A DNA stretch of 64,000 nucleotides, taken from positions 434,001-498,000 of the forward strand of contig BDSI01000089.1 in the NCBI GenBank assembly GCA_003117195.1, given 5' to 3'. Of this stretch, positions 34,287 through 44,548 are shown piece by piece. The position numbers were made by a program, and so were the translations under genes. Below the pieces are notes generated by a model. The model was given only the letters and a program-made list of their open reading frames with translations, did not search any database and was not told the DNA's origin. Each line of letters begins with the position of its first letter. The stretch's first letter is position 1. This DNA is from Eudorina sp. 2006-703-Eu-15. Lineage: Eukaryota > Chlorophyta > Chlorophyceae > Chlamydomonadales > Volvocaceae.

Positions 34287-36046
34287 TCGGATTCACGAGG
34301 CTTTGCCTTGCCAAGCTGCTGATGTGTAGGCGCGGTGGCGGCGGGGTCGCGGCTGAGGTCAGCGCGACCTGGATTGTCGATGCTGGTTGAAAAATGACGG
34401 CTTCGGGTGGGCCCGCCAGCCGCTGTGACCGGAAATGAAGGCCAGGGGCCTCGGTCAGGCTTCTGTGCGGGCGAGAAAGTTTGGTATATATCTCAGATTT
34501 GGCGTAAAAACTGCCGAGGCGGCGTGTTCAGTGGGATGGACAGCGCTGGTGCCGAGGGCTAGCAGGCCCGGAAGGAGCCCCACTTCCGGAACGCTGATCA
34601 ACCCAGCGTCAAGCAGAGAACCATATCGCAATGATTGCTGAAAGCCTGTGTGATAACGGCGCGCTGAACATAATGGAGAAGGGAGATTTGTGCACAGTTT
34701 ACCGGAAGGAATCTTGCTCACGTGATTTGTACGGCAGGGACTGTCTTGAAAGGCTCATTCTGCACGCGGTAAGCATGCGATGCAAAGATTGTTGGGGTTG
34801 AACTTTTAGAGAAATGTTGGTGGTGAGGTGCAGGGGCGAATGTGCGACCATGGGGCCGCAGGCAGCGCGACAGGGTCGCCCAGTATTTGGGGATGTGCTC
34901 TGACCCATGGGTCGCGACAACGTCACATTTCATGTCCTCGCCACTGAAAGAAGCATCGGAATATACCGCCCATCCGACGAGGCTCAAGGTATCACCCGGT
35001 AGCATCATCTGTCCTTGGCGCCCGATCCGCTTGTCGACTTTGCAGCCCTCGGCAAGGAATTTAGGCGACCGGTGCAGCAGAAGCATGCCCTCGCTCCGAT
35101 CGGAAAGGCGGTCTCGGAAGGATCCTTCCTACACACATTATCAAGGCACTTTTTGTCCATGCAAATATCATTCGGTGCGTGTTGTCGGTGATTGAGAAGC
35201 GAATCGGAATCGGTTGGCGCTGGCTTCTGAACGTGAATGTATGGGCCAGCCAAGATGATTACCTGATGTGGTTCATGTGTATCGCTGGCCGTCTTGAATG
35301 AACAATATACTGCACGAGCCTCGCTAAAGCCATTTCGCTACCGTATCCAATAACTGTGCGCACAGTGCCGGCGTGTCCAGCTCTTCAGATCTTTTGCTGC
35401 ACGATTGGCGCTGCTTTGCCTGCGCGCCCCGAGAGCGATGCAGGCCCACACACACCCCCTGCAACCGCCGTTGCAGACCCTCCCCTTCCCCGGCACCGGG
35501 TTTCGGAGCCGGTCTCCCATGCAGACTTCGCTCTCAAGGCAGTGCTGCACTGCTGCTCCCGGGGATCCTCACCTACCCGCGGCACTCGGCGGAATCCAAT
35601 GAAGACACAGGTGTCAATGCAGCTCCTGGTCAGCGTGCAAGTGATCGCGATAAATGAATTACGACGTTACAGGGGAACCCTCGGGTCATTGGTGACAGCC
35701 CAAAGAATCGCCCCCTTGCGCACCGCACATTGCGACTTGGAAGACCGCCGGCCCCCAGGCGCACCGACCCAGAACCACGAGCACACCGAAGACCATTCAC
35801 CGAGCCTTAGCATGGGGCCACGCTCTCGCCCCCTCCCGACCCCTCGCCCTCCACGGATAGCTCACACCCCCGGTTGGCGCACGGGGACTCGACAGCTGTG
35901 GGTGCCATTCCGCTCCCCCGCCTCCGCCCCCGGCTGCTCACCACGTCACCATGCTTGCCGTCCCCCGGGACGTCCTCTCCGCGGCCCTGCCATGGGCCCG
36001 CCGTCCCGCTCTCAACGCTTCGCTCCGTTGCGCTCTCCGTCCTTCG

Positions 36047-36051
36047 TTACA
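36047..36051 (-). terminator. Candidate polyadenylation signal of LEPA
   Basis: TGTAA on the minus strand (TTACA on plus), about 590 bases beyond the LEPA stop codon. It is the nearest copy I found. Confidence 0.35.
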
Positions 36052-36540
36052 GCCCACACCCCACAGTCACAGCGACAGCTATCGGCTTGTGACCCATTTC
36101 TCCCTTGCTCATCTCCCCCTTGTTCTCGGCTAACATGCAAAACCCCCGACCAGGCACGAGCCATTGGGGTTGTAGACCCGGCCCCGCTGCATCCCCCGCT
36201 GACTACCACCGCAGCCTTGGCCCCCACATGAACACTCACCGCAGCTTACCTACCCGCCTAGCACCACCTCCTCTCCCCCGCCACCATTGACACCGTCTCT
36301 TGACATCTATCCCGACTCACTGCCCCACCAGCTCCCCGATGATACCTCTCATTCTCTTTCGACACACATACACACATACACACATACACACATACACACA
36401 CGCCGCTGCCCCCTTGCCCTGTCCCCCACATCTCACTGCTCACCGCGCACGTCTCACCCCTACGGCCGCAGCACGCGGCCCCGCCACCTCAGATCCCCGC
36501 CTCCCGGGCGGATGCCCTCCCTGCCTCAACCCCCACCCTC

Positions 36541-36593
36541 GTCCCCAGGCCCCGTCCCCAGGCCCCGTCCCCAGGCCCCGTCCCCAGGCCCCG
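36541..36593 (+). repeat. 13-base GTCCCCAGGCCCC tandem repeat
   Basis: Four consecutive units just beyond the LEPA stop codon, inside its probable 3' UTR. Confidence 0.9.
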
Positions 36594-36640
36594 TCCTCAA
36601 GACCCCTCCCTAGGTCCCGTCCCGAGTTCCGTGCAGTGCA

Positions 36641-39600
36641 CTAGTCGTCCTTGGCCTCCCTGTCGATCTTGAGGATGGCCATGAAGGCCTCCTGGGGCAC
36701 CTCCACCTTGCCCAGCGCCTTCATGCGCTTCTTGCCCTCCGCCTGGAGGGGGGGAGGGGGAGGAGGAGGGAGCGGGGTGGAGAGGGAGGGAGGCGGGTGG
36801 AGAGGGTTTTAGAGAGGGAGGGAGGGAGGGTAGGTATAGGAAATTGATGGACATGTTCAAACTGCGCTGCTGCTGCCAGTGCAAAGGTCCGGAGAGAGGG
36901 AGGGGAAGGCGCAGGCGGGACGTCTAAGGGGGGGTGGCGGGCTGGGAATCGCAACTTGGCCTGCGAAAGAGGCAGGCTGAGAGCGACACTGTCAAGGTGG
37001 TCGCCTGCGAACGAACACACGCACACACACAGGTACACACACACACACGCCTGCATATGGTAAGTTTTTCCTCGCAGGTTCTATTGTAAGTATATTGCCA
37101 CCTGGGATCGGGCGGGCGGGCGGGTTGCAATTCTAAACACACACACACCCATACGGGCAAACTATTGGGCGCCACTGGGCCCCTCGCATGTCACGCACTC
37201 CTGTTCTGCCTGCTTAAATAGCGCGCACACACACAGTGCCCCTGTCGTCCTCCCTCCCGACCGCCCCGGCCGCACCTGCTTCTGCAGCAGCTTCTTCTTG
37301 CGGCTGATGTCGCCTCCGTAGCACTTGGCGAGCACGTCCTTGCGGTACGGCGCGATGGCCTCACTGGCGACCACCTTGGTGCCGATGCAGGCTTGGATGG
37401 GGACCCTGGGAGTAGGCGGCAGGGAGGAGGGAGGAGGGAGGGACGGGAAGAGTCAGAGAACATGAAAGTCAGGGAGGCATGGGAGGTCGGCGAGACGGCA
37501 CCCGGAGGAGAAGGCGGCAGGGACACTCGGCAAGCGGCAGAAGGGAGGGGGCGATGCGCCGCGGGCCTGACTGCACGGGCCACCCGTTCACGCAAGGGTG
37601 GACGAGTAGAATGCACAGTTGGCTGTGGGGCGGGGCGACGTGGCGACATGCGGTAGCCTCCCGCGGCGAGGCAACGCGTGCTGCGCGCCAGCCGGGGATC
37701 CAGCGCGGCCCGAATGCCACCACAGTTCCCCCGGGCCGCAACACAGCCCTGCCTCTGCCCTGCCCTGTCCCGTGCAGGGCTGCACAGTACCGCCCCTGGC
37801 CTGCACTCTGCCACCCTGGCCCGGCCTGGCCCGGCCTGTCCTGACCTCTGTCCTGACCTCTGTCCTGTCCTCTGGCCCGCCGCCCCGCCCGCGTTTCGTC
37901 TCTCCCTGCACCAACCCGCCCACCCACCTAAACATCTGGCGGGGGATGAGCTCCTTGAGTTTGGAGGTGAGCTGGCGGCCCGTGCGGTAGGCGTTGTCGC
38001 GGTGGCAGATGACGGACAGCGGGTCGGCGGGCTCGCCGTTGATCTTCACCTCCAGCTTCACCAGGTCGTTCTCGCTGAGGGGGTGGGGTGGTAAGGTGGT
38101 TGCAAGGGCGGGGCGGGGTGGGGTGGGGTGGGAGCGAGGGGGATAGGGCCGACGCTGGGAGACACATGCGCTGCGCGGTATCGACCAAGAGGTGCTTGTA
38201 ACAACCTCCAAAGCAACACCAGGTAATAACCCAGCGCCGCACAAAGGCACCGCAACCCTAATCGTAATCATGATCACGGAACAATGCAGCACACAGATGC
38301 ATCCACACCACACTCACTTCGTCTGTATTGCTGTACACACATCGTGCACACACACACACGGGCGGGCGGGTTGCAATTCTAAACACACACACACACGCCG
38401 GGTTTCTCGCTCAACACACACACACACACACACACACACGCCGGTCCCCGTCATAACCGTCACGGGCTTCCCGTCTCGCGGCTCAGTTCTCCCATAGCAG
38501 GCTACAACACGACAGGTACACAGCTCCCTCCCTCCCTCCCCGCCCTCAGCTCACCGGTAGCCAGTGATCTTGTACTCCATGCTGGCGTACCCCTTGGACC
38601 GGCTCTTGAGCTGGTCGAAGTAGTCGGTGACAACCTCCGCCAGCGGGATGTTGAACACCAGGGTGGTGCGGCTGTCGGTCAGGTAGCGCATCTCCACGAA
38701 CTCGCCTGTCGGCACACGAGGAGGGGAAGGGGTCGGGTGAGCACACAAACAGAAATACAGACACACCCGGCCCGAGGAGGCGGTGGGGTGCGGAGGAGGG
38801 TGCGGGGGGTGCGGAGGGTCAGGCGGCTGGAAGAAGAGCCGGCAGCAGCAGGGTGTTTGCGTACAGGGCAAACCGGTCGCTGGCGGACGTAAAGCGGACT
38901 GCGCACTACACGTAACGCTGTGGAGCCCGCATACTGCGCAACCGCCGTGCACCCCTTCCCCCCTTGACCCCCGCAACCGCCGTGCAACCCTTCCCCCCCC
39001 TGCACCCCCGCACCGCCCCGGCCCGGCCCGGCCCCGCCCCGAATCCCCCCCGCCCCGCACCTCTCCGGTTGTTGGCGAGCTCCATCAGGTTGCCCACGTA
39101 GTCGGTCGGGGTCACCATCTCCAGCCGCACGTACGGCTCGGAGATCCACTCGCGGCGGGAGGCGTCCGGCAGGTCGGCCGGGCTGTTGACGGTGAACTCC
39201 TGGCCGTCGGTGGTGCGGCAGCGGTACACCACCGTGGGGGCGGTGGTGATGAGGTCCAGGTTGTACTCGCGCTCCAGGCGCTCCTGCGGGTGGACCCGGC
39301 CCGACCCGATTGGACCCGACCCGGGAGGAGCGATGACGTCAATGAGGAGGGGGAGGAGGAGGGGAGGGAGGAGGAGGAGGGGGAGGAGGAGGAGGGGGAG
39401 GAGGAGGAAGAGGGAGTCGTTCAATGATGGGTCGACATTACCAACCCGGGGTGAACCCAAGGAGAGAAAAAAGTGGTGGAGACCGATGCGAACAGCAAGG
39501 GGACGGGGACGGGGCAGGGCAGGACAGGATCAGAGGATGGCGGGCAAAGAAGTACGCGGCGGTCGGGTACTACCGCGGGGCTCATGAGGACATCAAAGAC

Positions 39601-42600
39601 ACCTGCGGGGACGTGCGCGTGTCGGGGGAGAGGGTGACGCCGGGCCCCACACCCCCCCACCCGCGCCAGAGGCCCCAGACGCCACAGCCACCCGACTCCC
39701 ACCCCAACCCGAATTTCACAATCATCCCCACAGGCCCCCTCCCCAGCCCCTTCCTCCCGCCCCTTCCCCTCGCCCCTCCCCCCCTCCCCGCCCCCTCACC
39801 CTCGCGCCCCCTCGCCCCGCCCCACCTGCACGATCTCCATGTGCAGCAGCCCCAGGAAGCCGCACCGGAACCCAAAGCCCATGGCGTTGTTGACCTCCGG
39901 CTCGAACTTGAGCGCCGCATCGTTCAGCTGCAGCTTCTCCAGCGCCTCGCGCAGGTCCTGGTAGTCGTCCGTGTCGGTGGGGAACAGCCCGCAGTACACC
40001 ATGGGCTGGATGTCCTGGTAGCCGGGCAGGGGCACCGACGCCGGCTCCTTCCGCTGCGTCACCGTGTCACCCACGCGGGCGTCCTGCACCGACTTGATCT
40101 GCGCGGCGAGGTAGCCGACCTCACCGCAGTACAGCGTGTCCACCTGGGGGGGGAAGGGCGGGGTGGGGCGGGGGACCGCGGGGGTTAAAACGAAACAGGG
40201 GAGGGGCGGGGGACGGCGGGGGAGAGCGGGGTCGGTGGGGTGGGTGGGTTCGGTAATTGAGTTGGTACTTGGGTTGGTAGGTGTTTAGGGAAAGAGCCCG
40301 CCCAGCCCAGCCCAGGTGCGGATTTGGGTTGGTAGGTGGGAGCGTTGCCGCGTGGCGCCGAATGCATGTGCGGCCGTGCAGGGTCCGCATATGCGAAACC
40401 GCCATCGAACCTGCTCCAGGAAACGTACCTCCAACAAGACCACCAACCCCCCGCCCACAGCGGGGCAAGGCCTGTTTCCGCTGGAAACCCCTCATCACCC
40501 CTCTTGGGTCCTGAGTAGTAGGCTTCCCTCCCTTGACCTCCCCCCCCCCTCCGTAACCCCCCTCCCGCCGCAGCGTGCTGCCCCCCCCCGTGCTGCCTCA
40601 CCTGCACCTTGCTGGGCGCCAGCACCCCGATCTCGTCCAGCTGGTACTCCTTGCCCGTGTTCATCATCTGCACCACATCGCCCCGGGAGACCTTGCCGTC
40701 CATCACCTGATTGGGGGCAGCAGGGCGGCAGCGGCGGATGGGGAGGGACCCGCCGGAACAGGGCCAGGTTGAGTGGCATGTGTTGGTGGCGCTGGTCGAG
40801 GATGCGCTGACGGACGGCCAACACGCGCCCCAGCCCTCCTAGGCCCATGCGAGGCGGCCCGGGGGTCACCCCGGGACAGCGGCCGGTCTGTCCGGTCTTC
40901 GGGCTCGGTCTGGGCTGAACTTCCGATTCACTTCCCCCCATGTTCCCCCCTCCCACACACACAAGCACTTGGCTTCTCGCGGCTCAGTTTTTTTTTACAC
41001 ACACACACACACACACACACGCAGGCCCTCGCAGGTTCTATGGTAAGTATATTGCCACATGGGATCGGGCGGGCGGGCGGGTTGCAATTCTAAACACACA
41101 CACGCAGGCCCGGAGTGTGGTTTGCTTAGCTCACCCGGAACTGGCAGACGACGCCCCGGTAGGGGTCGTAGTAGGAGTCGAAGATGAGCGCCCTGAGCGG
41201 GTTGGCGGTGGTGTTGCGGGGCGGGGGGACGCGGTCCACGATGGCCTCCAGGGTCTCCTCGATGCCGATGCCCACCTTGGCGGACACCTTGAGGATGTTG
41301 CTGCAGTCCAGGCCGATGATCTCCTCGATCTCGCGGATCACCCGCTCCGGGTCGGCGCCTTTCCGGAGGGGGAGGGGGAGGGGGAGCGGGGGAGGGGGAA
41401 GGGGGAAATTGGTCGACATTTTCAAACTGGCATGGGATGGGGAAAATGAAGCGGGAGTTGGGGATGCGTGGGATGCCCCCCTTAGCCAGCACTCCAGAGC
41501 TGCGCGCACAGCCCGGGCGTTTTCCCAATCACCCCGTGCCTCCCCACCTTGCTCCCGGCCCCGGTAAGGGTAACCCCCACATCCCCGCCGGCCCGTGTGC
41601 GGGCTCCATCGCACTCGGGCCGGCGGGGGGAGAGGGGGAAGTTCCCTTACTGCGCCCCGCCCTCCCGCCCGATGGCCCCACCCACCGGGCAGGTCGATCT
41701 TGTTGAGCACCGGAATGACCTCCAGGTCGTTCTCGAGGGCCAGCCACACGTTGGCGAGGGTCTGAGCCTCCACACCCTGGCTCGCGTCCACCACCAGCAG
41801 AGCGCCCTCGCAGGCCGCCAGAGAGCGGGACACCTGCAGCGGCGGACCGGGGTGGGGGGTGGGGGGCGGGGCGGGCCAGGGGGAGAGGTGTCTTGATTGA
41901 CACGCGGGAGGGGGCGGGAGAGGGGTCTGAGGGGACCGGGGCGAAGGGTGGCAGGGGACGGACCCGACCTCCTCGCCTCGCCCCCGGCAGCACTTGACTC
42001 CAGAGCGGTGATTCTTCTGATGCGCGCGAGGCAGCGCTGAAGGTCCGGTGGCGGGACCACCCCACCCCACCCCACCCCACGTCGCTCTGGCAGCAGCGCA
42101 GTTTAAAATTGTCCACCAATTCCCTATACCCCACCCCACCCCACCCCGGGTTCCCTTCCGTCCCGTCCATCCCGCCCCAGCCCATCCCGCCCCAGCCCAG
42201 CCCCTGCCCGAGCCGCCACATCCGGCCGCAGAGCCCCCCCGGGAGCCCCCTGCGGCCGGCCAAGGACCGAGACCAGTCGTTGTGCCCGTCATCCTCGTCG
42301 AGACGCAGTGGTCAACACAGCCCCGGAGGACTGACCCTCCGGCCATCGTGATCATGGCAGCCTCCGGCCCCCCGGGGGCCCCTTAAGTGCCCAGAGACCC
42401 GGAGTATGCCCCGCTAATCACTGGCCTGCCGCTGCGCTGTCCTCCTCTGGCGCCTCGCCCCTTCCCGAGCCCGCCGCGGCCCCCCCCAAACAAGAGGGAG
42501 CCCTACCCGTCCCCACGGGCTCTGGAGCACTTCCCGACCGCCTTCTTCACTCCGTGTTTCTGCCCTTGGGGTTCCCCCCTGGAGTTCCAGGTCAGTCGAC

Positions 42601-44274
42601 CTCCACTCCGCTCGGCTACAGCCCCCGTACGTTTGTGCGTGTGCGCTACGTCCTCCCTTCCCCCCCACCCCAGCTTCACAGCCCGCCCCCATCATGACTG
42701 TGCGTCCCATGACGGCACGCGTCCGCGCGCACGGCATGCCGTACCTCGTACGTGAAATCCACGTGTCCGGGCGTGTCGATGAGGTTGAGCGCGTACAGCT
42801 CGCCGTCCCGCTTGCTGCGGTACTTCATGCGGGCGGTGTTCAGCTTGATGGTGATGCCGCGCTCGCGCTCAATCTCGTTGCTGTCCATAAATTGCTCCTG
42901 TCCAGGGAAAAAGGCAGGAGGAGGAGGAGGAAGAAGGCAAAAGGAAAACGTGAAGCTGGGCGCGCGTGCGCGCGCGTGGCTTGCATGGTCCGGCACCCCG
43001 GCCCAGTAGTAGACCGGCCGCTCTCAGTGATCGAAGGTTGTCACGCAGCCGCGTTCCCCCCCCCCCCGGACGCCTCTACAGCCTGAAAGCCGCATCACTT
43101 TTGCTCCGGGCCCCTGCCATTTTTGTTTTCGGGCCCCGGCTTCCCCGTAGCTATTGCAAGCCCGCCGCTGTCGCTGTTGCGGTCGTCGCCGGCTCCCAGC
43201 CCGCCCAGGAGCCACGGCACAGGTCCACGGGCCCGGCTCAGAAGGACCCACGGCAGGGTCTGAGATCTGAGATCTGAGAGGCTCCAGGGGGGCCAAGGGC
43301 GTCTCATACCCCGAGCGATGGCACCCCGCTGCCAAACCAGATATGCGTCCTGGAGGGCTTGCGCGGGTCCGCAAGCCGGGAGCGGTCGGCTGTAGGCGGG
43401 TGGGTGGCGATCAACCCGACTGCGTGCCAACGCCTATCATTATGGGCAGTGGCCATGCTTTGCTGCGCTTCTGCCAGCCCGCTGCGCCCTCCCCTCCGAT
43501 GGGTTGGGACGTTGCGCCTGGCGGCTGATGCTGCTGTTGCTCCCGACGCCGCGGCGATAGTGCTGCCGCCGGGGACACAGTGCGGGTCAACACCGCTGGA
43601 TGGCTCCTGTCAAGCTGTTTGCATACCGAGCTTGCTGCGCGTCGGCGCATATGCCCCCCCACAATACACAGCATGCACGGTCCGTTCCCCTTTGGAGTCA
43701 CGCGCATCTACAGTTCAAGGAGCCCTCCCGCCCTTGGCTTGAAGCCGCAGCCACCCCCTCTCAGTCGTCCTTACCACCATGTCACGGGCGGCCACCGTCC
43801 CCGTCTTCAGCAACAGTTGGTCTGCCAACGTCGACTTCCCGTGGTCAATGTGTGCAATGATGGAAAAATTACGAATGCGTTCGACGGGAACCTGTTGCGT
43901 GAATAAGTGCACGAGCGTAAAAACAAATGGCAGCATATCTTGGCTTGCACTAAAACACTAGACCCAAATCGCGATTCCTCATTTTTACCCATCAGTTTAC
44001 AGAGAACAGTCCTTGCCTTTGCGACTGCGCCATTTGCATATGTGCTTCCCGGTCCGCCTTTCTCTAGCTCCAGCTCTGGCGCCGTCACCGCGCTTGCACA
44101 GGGAACAATCCGCTGCTGCTGCTGACGCTCAGCTAAATTGGCAGTTGTGGCGCATCGAACCGATTGTTGGCAGGGGCGAGAAACAGGGTGCACGCTTACA
44201 GGAACGACAGGTGCCCTAAAGCTGCGGCCCAGCGGGGCGCAGCGGCCTTGTAGCTGGGCCAGAGGACAGGCCAT
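36641..44274 (-). CDS. LEPA: Chloroplast elongation factor 4 (LepA GTPase)
   Basis: LepA/EF4 is a ribosome-dependent GTPase that acts on stalled or back-translocating ribosomes; the transit-peptide-like N-terminus points to the chloroplast. Exons: 44274 to about 43990, then 43891-43775, 42897-42745, 41833-41686, 41358-41135, 40706-40602, 40143-39826, 39283-39061, 38705-38555, 38074-37928, 37405-37276, 36742-36641. Exons 2-12 close in phase to 605 residues, close to bacterial LepA. G1 is [12 protein letters not shown], then [17 protein letters not shown] and NKIDLPG. The LepA-specific C-terminal part is complete ([18 protein letters not shown]-like region, [25 protein letters not shown]). The N-terminus ([17 protein letters not shown]) looks like a chloroplast transit peptide. 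The donor of intron 1 is unresolved: GTAAAC at about 43,997 gives the wrong phase for the CAG acceptor before 43891. Confidence 0.93.
36826..36878 (+). repeat. Dispersed intronic repeat family 2, copy in LEPA last intron
   Basis: The segment TAGGAAATTGATGGACATG plus TTCAAACTGCGCTGCTG follows a G-rich leader. Related copies lie at about 41397-41430 (same orientation) and 42086-42130 (opposite orientation). Confidence 0.75.
37070..37150 (+). repeat. Dispersed intronic repeat family 1, copy A
   Basis: Contains GGTTCTATTGTAAGTATATT, then GGGATCGGGCGGGCGGGCGG and TTGCAATTCTAAACACACAC, flanked by CA repeats. It lies in the last LEPA intron and matches 41027-41106 almost base for base. Confidence 0.9.
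38340..38440 (+). repeat. Dispersed intronic repeat family 1, copy C (partial), with CA microsatellite
   Basis: Only the right half is present (GGGCGGGCGGGTTGCAATTC then TAAACACACA), embedded in CA repeats, in the LEPA intron 38075-38554. The phrase TCTCGCGGCTCAGTT follows it here and precedes copy B. Confidence 0.85.
41027..41106 (+). repeat. Dispersed intronic repeat family 1, copy B
   Basis: Near-identical to copy A over about 75 bases. It lies in the LEPA intron 40707-41134 with CA repeats on both sides. Confidence 0.9.
41397..41430 (+). repeat. Dispersed intronic repeat family 2, second copy
   Basis: GGAAATTGGTCGACATTTTC then AAACTGG, again just after a (GGGGGA)-rich leader. It lies in the LEPA intron between 41686 and 41358. 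Confidence 0.65.
42086..42130 (-). repeat. Dispersed intronic repeat family 2, third copy, inverted
   Basis: Read on the minus strand it gives TATAGGGAATTGGTGGAC, then AATTTTAAACTGCGCTGC, following a GGGGT-rich leader. It lies in the LEPA intron 41834-42744. Confidence 0.75.
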
Positions 44275-44548
44275 TTCGTGGTTAGATCAGCTATGAAAAT
44301 AAACGCTGGAGACACGGATATCTTAGGGTCCGTTCAAGGACACCTGCCGTGCCGTTCCAACCACCACATTTTGCTTGTTCCGCATGCGTGGCCTCATTCA
44401 CCACTCCACCCGTTCCAAGAACCACAGTCGCATACAAAGTGTAAAATGAACATCAGAACACCATCCGTATTAATTTGCAAAGTCAAGTTTGCAACGGCTT
44501 GGGGCAACCAAGCAACCGAACCGAACATCCAAGGAACGCTTATCACGC

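Larger units (their letters stand above)
34287..36640. other. Intergenic region: upstream of ATPase copy 2 and 3' UTR of LEPA
   Basis: ATPase copy 2 and LEPA are both on the minus strand, so this holds the ATPase promoter side and the LEPA 3' end. No TATA-like element can be placed with confidence. One ACCCATGGGT palindrome lies at 34901-34914. From about 35.8 to 36.6 kb the DNA is C-rich and low-complexity, with a CACACATA microsatellite near 36360-36400. No gene is supported. Confidence 0.5.
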
